Positions 51,266 through 59,282 of a DNA stretch of 64,000 nucleotides are shown piece by piece (within the stretch, counting starts at the first letter, position 1; every line of letters begins with the position of its first letter). The DNA is taken from assembly GCF_002849655.1 (NCBI RefSeq), contig NZ_PDNW01000009.1:62001-126000 (forward strand), read 5' to 3'. Both the position numbers and the translations under genes were made by a program. This DNA comes from Pollutimonas subterranea (GTDB lineage: Bacteria > Pseudomonadota > Gammaproteobacteria > Burkholderiales > Burkholderiaceae_B). Below the pieces are notes generated by a model. It saw only the letters and a program-made list of their open reading frames with translations. It searched no databases and was not told the DNA's origin.

Positions 51266-51700
51266 GTGCAGTCAACAGGATATCGAAGACTAGTCGCTGC
51301 TGGTGGGCTCGCCATGTTGTTATGCTGGCGGCCGGTGCACGCGGGTGATCGCGCATGGACGCAAGATGCGGTCAGTCCGGCCATCAACTATAAGAACGTG
51401 GCCGTCGCTGCGCGGTACACGCCGAAAGCTTCTGCAACCCTGACACCGGCATCGCGAATCACCCGCGTCCAGGCAACGCGTTCTTACCACGGGAATGCGC
51501 GGATACAGACCCGCTTGTGCTGGAACGGCAGCGAGCGCTGTGTCAACTTGACCGGCGCCAGCGTCAGTACACATGAGTTTGACGGCCTCGATGCTGACAA
51601 GTCCATGTACCTGGTGCACACCGCAGTGGATGCCCGGCCAGGGCCACTGCCGTCACCTGTGTTTGTAAAGGGCAGCGTGGTAGTGTGGTACGAACCCTAG
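51266..51700 (+). CDS. Exported protein resembling FlhE
   Basis: The 144-residue protein has a signal peptide (LVAAGGLAMLLCWRPVHAGD, cleavage near residue 27). The mature part includes RLCWNGSERCVNLTGASVSTHEFDGLDADKSMYLVHTAV and SPVFVKGSVVVWYEP. The paired Cys and the C-terminal layout resemble the periplasmic flagellar protein FlhE, but no flagellar gene is near and the similarity is only moderate. No clear ribosome site is seen. It is a single gene after a terminator, convergent with the DUF3820 gene. Confidence 0.5.
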   Translation: MQSTGYRRLVAAGGLAMLLCWRPVHAGDRAWTQDAVSPAINYKNVAVAARYTPKASATLTPASRITRVQATRSYHGNARIQTRLCWNGSERCVNLTGASVSTHEFDGLDADKSMYLVHTAVDARPGPLPSPVFVKGSVVVWYEP

Positions 51701-51743
51701 AATGGTTCAGTGGGCGCCAAGCAACACAAGAGCCGTACGGCAA

Positions 51744-51974
51744 TCAGTGTTTGCTGGAATCTCCGCGCTTGCGCAACGGATCCAGCAATTTGCCCAGCCC
51801 ATTGTGATCGATTTCCTGCATCAGCATCAATAACCGGCCGATTTCACCGGACGGGAATCCTTCCCGTGCGAACCAATTCAGATAGTTTCCGGGCAGGTCT
51901 GCGATGATCCTGCCCTTGTACTTTCCGTAAGGCATTGTGCGACTGACGAGCAGTTCAAGGTCTTCGGGTTTCAT
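51744..51974 (-). CDS. DUF3820 family protein
   Basis: The 76-residue protein contains SRTMPYGKYKGRIIADLPGNYLNWFAREGFPSGEIGRLLMLMQEIDHNGL, the DUF3820 pattern. The ATG at 51974 overlaps the PepSY gene stop (ATGA); an upstream in-frame start lies inside that gene and is less likely. It probably ends the Fur-box-controlled receptor-PepSY unit by readthrough, although its role there is unknown. Confidence 0.82.
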   Translation of the reverse strand: MKPEDLELLVSRTMPYGKYKGRIIADLPGNYLNWFAREGFPSGEIGRLLMLMQEIDHNGLGKLLDPLRKRGDSSKH

Positions 51975-53221
51975 GATGCAGGCGTGTGCCCACGCAGTCG
52001 ACGGGAGCGGCGCTTGCGTTCCCAAATTACGATTCCGGTCACCGACAACATGGCGACCAGTACACCCATCAGCGACATCATGATGCGCCCGGGCATACCC
52101 AGGATGCGGCCTGAATGCAAGGGAAGCTGTAACTGCACGAAGACGTCGGCCGCGGTGCCTTTCCAGGGGCGATGTTCGCCCAGCACAGAGCCGTCGTTCG
52201 CGTCGATATAAAGATTGGACAGGCCCATTCCCATGGCGCCCATTTCATTCTCTGGATCGAAGAATGAGACGTTGTAGAAGGGATAGTCCCCACCATAGTA
52301 GATGCCGCCAGCGGATGTTTCGAAGCCGCGGCGTTGGGCTTCTGTTTCCGCGACGCGCACGGCGTCCTCGAAACTGAGCTTGGGTTCGATATAAGTTCCG
52401 TAGGGCGCGGGAGTTTGCGTCTCGTAAGGCCCTGGTGTGGTTTGCGAAACCAGGGACATGACGGGATAGAAGATTTCGCGATATAGATTGAGCGAGAACG
52501 AGGTGAAGGCGACGACCAGGATGATGCCCCAGATCCAAAGTCCGCCGGCGCGGTGCAGGTCAAAATTAAGCTTGTAGCCGCCGGCCTTCCAGCGAAGCAG
52601 CCATGATGGTTTCCAGCGCAGCCACCAGTTTCCCGGTTTGCGATGCCGTAACGGAACGTCCTTTGCCTGACGCAATCGGCGCGGCGTGGTCAGGTACAGG
52701 GCAATGAAGCTATCAACCAGCCATAGCAGGGCGACGCCGCCCATCAGCCAATAGCCCCAGCGATCTGTGCCCCAGAATGCGGGAATGTGCAGGCTGTAGT
52801 GCAGATGCCGCAGAAATGGCATGAGACTGCGGCGCGATAGAGAAATCGCCAGGGAATCGCGGTGGCCAGTGATCTGCGCCGTTACCGGATCGACGAACAC
52901 GTTGTTGTAGTCGAGAACGTAAGGGCGCCTCGTTGCGGGATCGGTCAGCGGCCGCACCAGGAAGGAAGCGGCATGCCCTTCTTCCAGGCCCAGCGAAATA
53001 TAGCTGACCTCGACCCGCGGGTCGGCGGCTTCGACTACGGCCGCGAGGGCGATCGGGTCTTGCAGCGGCCCGCGGCCGGGCGTTTCCATGATGTCGGCGT
53101 TAAGCCATTCGTCGAGCTCATGGTCCCAGGAAGTGATGGCGCCGGTCAATCCGGCAACAATCAGGAACAGCGCAATGGCAAGGCCGGCCCATCGGTGCAG
53201 CAGTGTTGCAATAGCTCTCAC
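51971..53221 (-). CDS. PepSY-associated membrane protein
   Basis: The 416-residue protein has the PepSY_TM layout. An N-terminal helix (LLHRWAGLAIALFLIVAGLTGAITSWDHELDEWLN) precedes a periplasmic PepSY-like part (about 45-135). Helices follow near 145-175, 215 and 375-395, with HLHYSLHIP and LNFDLHRAGGLWIWGIILVVAF carrying His residues typical of ferric-siderophore reductase-type members. It lies 12 bases after the receptor gene and probably works in iron-siderophore reduction or transport at the inner membrane. Confidence 0.85.
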   Translation of the reverse strand: MRAIATLLHRWAGLAIALFLIVAGLTGAITSWDHELDEWLNADIMETPGRGPLQDPIALAAVVEAADPRVEVSYISLGLEEGHAASFLVRPLTDPATRRPYVLDYNNVFVDPVTAQITGHRDSLAISLSRRSLMPFLRHLHYSLHIPAFWGTDRWGYWLMGGVALLWLVDSFIALYLTTPRRLRQAKDVPLRHRKPGNWWLRWKPSWLLRWKAGGYKLNFDLHRAGGLWIWGIILVVAFTSFSLNLYREIFYPVMSLVSQTTPGPYETQTPAPYGTYIEPKLSFEDAVRVAETEAQRRGFETSAGGIYYGGDYPFYNVSFFDPENEMGAMGMGLSNLYIDANDGSVLGEHRPWKGTAADVFVQLQLPLHSGRILGMPGRIMMSLMGVLVAMLSVTGIVIWERKRRSRRLRGHTPAS

Positions 53222-53233
53222 TCTGGTACCTGT

Positions 53234-55429
53234 TTAAAACTCGACGGAGGCGGACAGCATGAACGTGCGAGGCGCGCCCAGTACCAGATAGCTGGCTCCG
53301 GGATAGCCGCCAGCGGAAGCCCAGTAATCCTTGTCCGCTACGTTATCCACGCTGGCCCGCAGGGTTACCATGCGACCTTCGATTTCGGTGACATACCGGG
53401 CGCCTATATCGAAGCGGGTCCAGGCGGGCAGGGTTTGCGTGTTGGCGGCGTCAGCATACTGGGAAGACGTATGTACAGCGCGGCCCGTGAGTGTCAGGCC
53501 TGCCACAGCGGGTACATCCCATTCCACACCGGCATTGAATAGAGTACGAGGCACGCCTATGGCACGATTGCCGTCCGTGAGGCCGCCTTGTGTACTGAGC
53601 TGCTTGGCATTAAGCAGCGTCACGCCGCCCAGCAAGCGTAAACCACGCGTGGGTTCGCCAAATACCGTCAGTTCAGCACCGCGATTACGCTGTTTGCCGT
53701 TGCTTCCGTAAATGCCCGTAGTCAGGTCGACAAATGGGGCGGGCTGATCGGTCGTGAAAAGCGCAAGGCTTCCACCGACTTTACCGCCGTCGAATTTGAT
53801 GCCGATTTCTTTCTGCTTGGATTGGAAGGGGTCGAAAACTTCGCCTGCATTCACCACTGGGCTGGCCGGAAAGCCGTAAGACGCAGGAGCGGCGCCAACT
53901 TGCGTCAACCCTTCAATGTAGTTGGCATACAGGGATATTTCGTCGGACGCCTTCACAACAATGCCGGCAACGGGTGTGATGCGGCTGGTGCTGTTGACCG
54001 GAGGCTGGAGCTCTCCGGTGTCGAAGCTATATGCACGGTTATCGATTTTCTGGTGGCGCAGGCCAACGGTAAGCAAGACGCTGTCCTCGGCAAATGACAG
54101 CGTATCGGCAATGGCGAAGCTGGTCGTACGCGTGCTTTGGCTGAGCAGCGGATCACCCAGTGTGCCGCCGGAGAAAGAAATGGCATCGGAGTGCGGCCTG
54201 TTTACCGGGTTGTACAGGTTGGACGATATAGGCTCGTAAAAAGCGTAGGCCTGCCGGCTGTCGAAACGGAAATAGTTGGCGGAAGCATTGATGGTGTGCC
54301 CGATGCTGCCTGTATTGAACTTTGCCCGTATCCCGATTTCGCCCGTCTTTATGATGTCCTTACGTGAGAACGCCGAGCTGCTGACGCTCGTATCGCCAGC
54401 CAGGTTGTTGACGGTGGGGGTGGCCAAAGATGATGATTCGTCACTACTGCGGCCTCCAACGGCTGCCCACGCCATGACCTGGTCGGTAATGTCGAATTCG
54501 CCGCGGACCGTGCCGAACAAGTCGCGCTCATTTGAAAAAGTATCGGGAGGCGCGAAGCTGTTCCGAGCATCCGGCGCAGATGGTATGGGCAGTCCCGCCG
54601 CGATATTGACGCTCGGTTGGCTGCGGCTCAATTTGTGCTCCTGCCAACCCAGGTCGGCAGACAAGCGGGCTCGTTCGCCACGCCAATCAAGACCAATGCC
54701 AAAGGCACTGAGCTTGCGTTTTTCATCGTCGACGGCTGTGCCGCCGTCACGACGTACAGCGTTCAAGCGTATTCCGGTGTTCTCGTCCGGCCCGAAGCGG
54801 CGCGCCAGATCGACCGCCGCATAGCCCTGATTGCCACTTTCCCAGCCCAGTGTGACCTCCGACAATGGCGTGTTGGGCGCGCGTTTTGGAACCACGTTAA
54901 TCGCGCCGCCGACGCCCGAGCCTCCGGGGGCCGCGCCATTGAGGAAAGCATTGGCGCCCTTGAACACTTCCAGGCGCTCGATGAATTCGCTGGCAAGATA
55001 CTGGCGCGGCAGGAGGCCATACAAGCCGTTATAGGTAATGTCGTCTGAATACAACGGAAAGCCGCGCACCATGTACAACTGCTGGTAATTGCCGAAGCCG
55101 CGCGCAATTCGCACGCCGGGATCATTCTCCAGGATGTCGGCCACGCTGGCCGCCTGCTGGTCCTTGATCAACTGGCTGGTGTACTCAGTGCTATTGAACG
55201 GCGTGTCCATGGTGTCCAGGTTACCCAGCAAGCCCATGCGGCCTCCCCGGGCGACTTGCCCGCCCGCATACACGGGCAGCAGGCCCTCTGCCGACGCGTC
55301 GGCACTGGACTGTACCGTTACCGGCGCCAATGTTTCCACAGACCCTTCCGGCGCCGCGGATTGCGCGTGCGCGGACGCGCTCGCGAAGGCGGCAAGGATA
55401 GCCGCGTGCAAAGGGAAACGTTTGTGCAT
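53234..55429 (-). CDS. TonB-dependent siderophore receptor
   Basis: The 731-residue protein has a signal peptide (HAAILAAFASASAHAQ, cut near residue 23) and a TonB-box-like ETLAPVTV. The plug domain (about 70-200) has DILENDPGVRIARGFGNYQQLYMVRGFPL and GGAINVVPKRAPN, and a beta-barrel follows to the final Phe (SASVEF). No N-terminal signalling domain is present, so it does not control an ECF sigma factor itself. It imports a ferric siderophore, of unknown type, with energy from TonB. The ATG at 55429 is chosen because the signal peptide begins there. A Fur-type box sits 21 bases upstream. Confidence 0.92.
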   Translation of the reverse strand: MHKRFPLHAAILAAFASASAHAQSAAPEGSVETLAPVTVQSSADASAEGLLPVYAGGQVARGGRMGLLGNLDTMDTPFNSTEYTSQLIKDQQAASVADILENDPGVRIARGFGNYQQLYMVRGFPLYSDDITYNGLYGLLPRQYLASEFIERLEVFKGANAFLNGAAPGGSGVGGAINVVPKRAPNTPLSEVTLGWESGNQGYAAVDLARRFGPDENTGIRLNAVRRDGGTAVDDEKRKLSAFGIGLDWRGERARLSADLGWQEHKLSRSQPSVNIAAGLPIPSAPDARNSFAPPDTFSNERDLFGTVRGEFDITDQVMAWAAVGGRSSDESSSLATPTVNNLAGDTSVSSSAFSRKDIIKTGEIGIRAKFNTGSIGHTINASANYFRFDSRQAYAFYEPISSNLYNPVNRPHSDAISFSGGTLGDPLLSQSTRTTSFAIADTLSFAEDSVLLTVGLRHQKIDNRAYSFDTGELQPPVNSTSRITPVAGIVVKASDEISLYANYIEGLTQVGAAPASYGFPASPVVNAGEVFDPFQSKQKEIGIKFDGGKVGGSLALFTTDQPAPFVDLTTGIYGSNGKQRNRGAELTVFGEPTRGLRLLGGVTLLNAKQLSTQGGLTDGNRAIGVPRTLFNAGVEWDVPAVAGLTLTGRAVHTSSQYADAANTQTLPAWTRFDIGARYVTEIEGRMVTLRASVDNVADKDYWASAGGYPGASYLVLGAPRTFMLSASVEF

Positions 55430-55449
55430 GGTAGTTGTTTGATTGTTAT

Positions 55450-55464
55450 TGAGAACGATCCGCA
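55450..55464. promoter_or_regulatory. Candidate Fur box upstream of siderophore receptor
   Basis: TGAGAACGATCCGCA forms an imperfect 7-1-7 repeat similar to Fur sites (TGAGAAT-N-ATTCTCA class). It lies between the receptor start and the HAD gene end, where the receptor promoter must be. Confidence 0.6.
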
Positions 55465-55488
55465 TTATTGCCTGCGCGGCATATGGGG

Positions 55489-56199
55489 TCAATTCTTTAC
55501 AACAAGATCCGCAAGGTGATTGAAGTCGCGAGCGACAATGTCCCAGTTTTCGCTCGGTTCAAGGTCCGTGATCTGGTTGGTACCATGTTCCGTTTTTCTT
55601 GGGACGAATGCGGTACTCAGGCCACATAGGCGAGCGGCATGCAAATCGTTATTGTGCGCCGCAACCATACAAACTTCCTTGGGTGACAAGCCGAGTATCT
55701 CGACCATGCGCGTATACGCGGGCGGCGAAGGCTTATAGGCCTGGGTCACTTCAGCGCCAAGAATGGCATCCCATGGGATATGGGCACGCTTGGCCATATT
55801 GACCATCAAGGCAATATTGCCATTCGAAGCGGGCGCAATGATGGAATGTTGCTTCAGCCGCGTAAGGCCACCGACGACATCGGGCCAGGGGTCCAGCCGA
55901 TGCCATGCCGAATTGAGTCGTTCCAGTGCATCCGGGCTCAGTCCGGCGGTATTGACGCCATAGTTGCCCAGCACGATCCCGAGATTCTCGCGATGCAGAA
56001 TATCAAGACGGGTGAAAGGCCGCTTGCCGCTACGACACGCCTCCATCGCCGGCTGGTATAAATTCCGCCAGGAGTCGGCGAATTCGTAGGGATCAATGCC
56101 GGTGAGGTCGTATTCCGAAAAGAAATCCGCGGCTTCACGCGCTATGCCTGCGCGCCAGTCAACGACAGTGCCAAATACATCGAAACAGAAGGCTTTCAT
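55489..56199 (-). CDS. HAD superfamily haloacid dehalogenase type II-like protein
   Basis: The 236-residue protein has the HAD signature FDVFGTVVDWR at residues 6-16, where the first Asp is the nucleophile. The type II haloacid dehalogenase pattern continues with PASNGNIALMVNMAKRAHIPWDAILGAEVTQAYKPSPPAY and VCMVAAHNNDLHAARLCGLSTAFVPR. The Ser-Asn-Gly triad and the Lys in YKPSP are present. The substrate may be a 2-haloacid or a phosphate ester. The start ATG at 56199 is the natural one. It is upstream of the receptor gene but separated from it by the Fur-type box. Confidence 0.85.
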   Translation of the reverse strand: MKAFCFDVFGTVVDWRAGIAREAADFFSEYDLTGIDPYEFADSWRNLYQPAMEACRSGKRPFTRLDILHRENLGIVLGNYGVNTAGLSPDALERLNSAWHRLDPWPDVVGGLTRLKQHSIIAPASNGNIALMVNMAKRAHIPWDAILGAEVTQAYKPSPPAYTRMVEILGLSPKEVCMVAAHNNDLHAARLCGLSTAFVPRKTEHGTNQITDLEPSENWDIVARDFNHLADLVVKN

Positions 56200-56401
56200 C
56201 TTTTCCCCGGAACGGTTCGATTAAGGATTCGATGATAGCAGTGGTATCGGTGTGGGGCTGTCAGGCTACTGCGAAGCATTATGCGATAGGCACGGCGCAT
56301 GCTGTCCACGATGGCCGCATGCGGTTTAAACGATACGATGCCTGCGGTGCCGCAGCACCCGCACTTAGCCGGCCCTATTTCACTGTTACGGAGGTAATTC
56401 C

Positions 56402-56593
56402 ATGGTTCGACCTTTTAAAGCAGCGCTGAATACTGAAAAATCCGCCGATGGCGGATTCGAGTGGGTTATTACGTTTATCGATTCGACTGTTGCGACGATG
56501 CCTCAAATCGAACGTTCAACGCAGACCTACGCGACCGAGGATGAAGCGCTGCGGGCGGGTGAAGCGGCGCTCGATCGGTTGCAGGACGATTAA
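56402..56593 (+). CDS. Hypothetical 63-residue protein with strong ribosome site
   Basis: The protein begins MVRPFKAALNTEKSADGGFEWVITFID and ends DEALRAGEAALDRLQDD, a small alpha/beta domain without Cys, signal or membrane segment. A near-perfect ACGGAGG lies eight bases before ATG, so translation is well supported. I do not recognise a family. It converges on the SSS transporter gene with six bases between stops. Confidence 0.65.
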   Translation: MVRPFKAALNTEKSADGGFEWVITFIDSTVATMPQIERSTQTYATEDEALRAGEAALDRLQDD

Positions 56594-56599
56594 GCTGCC

Positions 56600-58048
56600 T
56601 TAATCGTCCAAGCTGCGAATGGAGGCGTTCAGGTGCGCGAAATCGAAATGCGGGCGCAGGCGGGTGAAGTGCAGCATTACCGCTGAAACAATGACGGGCA
56701 CGATAGCCGCAAGCAGAAACGACTCCAGCAAATAGACCGGTTTCGCACCCGGACCGGGAAAGACCAGTAGACCGGCGATCAGTCCGCAAAGGGTACTGAC
56801 GAATGCTGTAGTCCCGTGATAGCGGCGGTTGAACAAGCCGAAGAAAACGGGGAAGGCGGCTGCCGAACACAGCAAATCCGCAAGCAGGAACAGGTACAGC
56901 ACGCTATAGCCTTGAGCTGCCGCGAGTAGTACCGGTATGGCAAGCAGGAAAACCAGCCAGCGCGACATTCCCATGAGTGTGGCCTTGTCGGCCTTGGGCA
57001 GCAAGCGGCGCATGTCCACGGCAATAATGCTGGAAACGGCGCTGATGACGGTATCGGCCGTGCTCATCACCAGCGCCAGGCCTAGCGGTATCAGTGCAAT
57101 GGCAAACCAGTCCGGCACGCCGGGCATCAATACGGTGAACAATGCCACTGAGCTATCGCTGCTGTGACCAAGCCCGACGAAGGCGAGCCCGAACATCCCC
57201 ATGATGAAAATGACGGGTGCGGCAAGCAGGCCGCCCAATAGAAAGCCATTGCGCATGCTGCGGCTGTCGCGCGCCGCGTAGACGCGCTGCCAGTTGCCTT
57301 GATGAAAGAGGCCGGTCAAGAGGATGGCGACGAAAAATGTCAGGCCGGCCTTGATGCCCACCGGATCCGTCAGGCTCAACAGTTGCGGCGCATGAGCGCG
57401 CAATCCTTCCATAACCGGTGTGGCGCCGCCCGCAGCTCTCCAGCCCAGTACGATCAGCAGTACAAGCAAGGGCACGATCACCAGCATTTGAACTTTGTCG
57501 GTAAAGATGGAAGCGCGAATGCCACCGTATGAGGTGTAGAGCAGTGTGGCGCCCATGACGATCGCCGCCGTGACCCATAGCGGTACCGGAGCCAGCAGTG
57601 CCACCAGTTTGGAAATGGCGGTAATTTCAGCCGTCAGCGCAATAAACATGTAGAACAGCATGATCAGCAGTATCAATCCATACATGGGCTTGCCGTAGCG
57701 CACGATCACGAATTCGGTAAGGGTGTGTCCTTGCGGAATCAACTCCCGCATGCGCTGGCCCAGCGGTATCATCAGCAATCGTGGCGACATCGCGCCCAAT
57801 GCATAGCCGATGACGGCCGAGAGCCCGCCCCACGTGGCGGCTTGTGCCGGCGCGAATAATATCCAGGCGCCAAGGGTGGAAGCCAACAGGGTCGTGATGG
57901 TCGCCACAGACGATTGACTATTGCGCGCCACAATATAGTCTTCGAGGCTTCCTCGGTCATGTCGGGCGTAGGCCACTCCGGCGAGCGCAAAGACGCCCGC
58001 AAAAAGCAGCAGCCACAAAATCGTTGATGTACTCGCAAACATGTCCAT
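56600..58048 (-). CDS. SSS-family transporter under a TPP riboswitch
   Basis: The 482-residue protein has about thirteen membrane helices of the sodium:solute symporter family. DYIVARNSQSSVATITTLLASTLGAWILF marks helix 1 and 2, and SYGGIRASIFTDKVQMLVIVPLL the family signature. The gene follows a TPP riboswitch, so the cargo is likely thiamin or a thiamin precursor; the name ThiV has been used for TPP-regulated members of this family. A frame extension to 58087 is possible, but the ATG at 58048 follows GGGAA. The exact substrate is not shown by the sequence. Confidence 0.85.
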   Translation of the reverse strand: MDMFASTSTILWLLLFAGVFALAGVAYARHDRGSLEDYIVARNSQSSVATITTLLASTLGAWILFAPAQAATWGGLSAVIGYALGAMSPRLLMIPLGQRMRELIPQGHTLTEFVIVRYGKPMYGLILLIMLFYMFIALTAEITAISKLVALLAPVPLWVTAAIVMGATLLYTSYGGIRASIFTDKVQMLVIVPLLVLLIVLGWRAAGGATPVMEGLRAHAPQLLSLTDPVGIKAGLTFFVAILLTGLFHQGNWQRVYAARDSRSMRNGFLLGGLLAAPVIFIMGMFGLAFVGLGHSSDSSVALFTVLMPGVPDWFAIALIPLGLALVMSTADTVISAVSSIIAVDMRRLLPKADKATLMGMSRWLVFLLAIPVLLAAAQGYSVLYLFLLADLLCSAAAFPVFFGLFNRRYHGTTAFVSTLCGLIAGLLVFPGPGAKPVYLLESFLLAAIVPVIVSAVMLHFTRLRPHFDFAHLNASIRSLDD

Positions 58049-58155
58049 TTCCCAGTAGCCCGGTGTGCCGGGGCTTGTGCAAACCATGCAGCCAGCGTGT
58101 CAAGGCTGGTCCGAAATGTGATTGAAGGGGGAAAGACAATGCGAAATAATGAATT

Positions 58156-58244
58156 TCCTTCCCTTCGCCGGCATTACCCGGATCAGGTTCAAAGGGTTAC
58201 CGCAAGAAATGCGGAATCTCAGCCCGTTAAGGCTCCCCCAGGAA
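58156..58244 (-). promoter_or_regulatory. TPP riboswitch (minus strand)
   Basis: On the minus strand the THI-box core is complete: GGGCTGAGATT for the pyrimidine-sensing loop, then ACCCTTTGAACCTGATC and CGGGTAATGCCGGCGAAGGGA for the pyrophosphate-sensing helices. It ends about 110 bases before the SSS transporter start. High thiamin pyrophosphate should lower transporter expression. Confidence 0.93.
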
Positions 58245-58351
58245 CAGGCGCAAAGCTTAGGTCAGCCGCATGGCATTGTCAATCATGTTGCGTGCGGGAA
58301 GTGTGCACCGCAAAGCCGAATTCCGGCGATTGTGCTATGGTTTCCGATAAC

Positions 58352-58438
58352 GACACGGGGTGCCTCCACGTCATTGATGGCCGAGGCTGAGATAACACCC
58401 GTCGAACCTGATCCAGTTCATCCTGGCGAAGGGATGTC
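58352..58438 (+). promoter_or_regulatory. TPP riboswitch (plus strand)
   Basis: The plus strand has a second THI-box: GGGGTGCC at 58357, GAGGCTGAGATAACACCC, CGAACCTGATCCAG and CATCCTGGCGAAGGGATGTC, with the closing stem GACA..TGTC. It precedes the SDR-monooxygenase pair by about 60 bases. A following hairpin CGGCGC-AGG-GCGCCG (58446-58460) may be part of the expression platform. Confidence 0.93.
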
Positions 58439-58499
58439 AGCCTTTCGGCGCAGGGCGCCGCGTGCATGAGCATACCTTCGTCTTTTTCCAAGGCACGCC

Positions 58500-59282
58500 A
58501 TGCAAAACATCACATCAGCGGTCCCGATTAACCAACAATTGGTTCTTGTCACGGGCGGTGGGCGCGGCCTGGGTGAACACGTGGTGAGCGCGCTTTTGCG
58601 CGAAGGCGCCCGTGTGGTCGTAAATTTTTTGAACAGCGCCGAACGCGCCCAGGCTCTAGCCGATACGGCCGCAGGGCGGGCAATGGCGGTGCGCGCCGAC
58701 GTCAGCGATGCACGTGCTGTTCGTTCCATGGTTGAACAGGCACAAGAACATTTTGGCATGGCTATCACCACCGTGGTGAACAATGCCTTGCCGGCATTCT
58801 CTTTTAATGGCGATCTGCGCCCGCACGCCGACACCTTGACGTGGGACCACCTGCATCAGCAATTCCAGGGGATAGTCCAGGGCGCTCTGAATACCACGCA
58901 AGCCACGCTTCCGGGGATGGAGGCAATGGGCTTCGGCCGTATCATCAACATCGGCACCAATCTGTTCCAGAATCCCGTCGTGCCGTATCACGACTACACG
59001 GCGGCCAAGGCAGCACTGTTGTCGCTGACCCGTACGCTGTCCCATGACCTCGGGCCCAAGGGCATTACGGTCAATATGGTCTCCGGCGGTCTGCTGCGAA
59101 CGACGGATGCCTCTTCCGCCACGCCGGAAGATGTTTTCAACCTGATCGCCGCCAGCACGCCGCTGCGCCGCGTGACGACCCCCGAGGAGTTCGCCGATGC
59201 GGTGTTGTTTTTTGCATCGCCATGGTCGCGGTCGGTAACGGGGCAGAACCTGGTTGTCGACGGCGGATTGGTGAAAAACTGA
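58500..59282 (+). CDS. Short-chain dehydrogenase/reductase under a TPP riboswitch
   Basis: The 260-residue protein is a classical SDR. The Rossmann NAD(P) motif is TGGGRGLG near residue 19, the NNALP motif lies near 95, and the catalytic pair is YTAAK near residue 164, with INIGTN supplying a Thr where Ser is usual. The C-terminal GQNLVVDGG is typical. It resembles 3-oxoacyl reductase-type enzymes, but a TPP riboswitch precedes it and a flavin monooxygenase is coupled to its stop by TGATG. It probably oxidises or reduces a compound in a thiamin-related route. The substrate is unknown. Confidence 0.88.
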   Translation: MQNITSAVPINQQLVLVTGGGRGLGEHVVSALLREGARVVVNFLNSAERAQALADTAAGRAMAVRADVSDARAVRSMVEQAQEHFGMAITTVVNNALPAFSFNGDLRPHADTLTWDHLHQQFQGIVQGALNTTQATLPGMEAMGFGRIINIGTNLFQNPVVPYHDYTAAKAALLSLTRTLSHDLGPKGITVNMVSGGLLRTTDASSATPEDVFNLIAASTPLRRVTTPEEFADAVLFFASPWSRSVTGQNLVVDGGLVKN

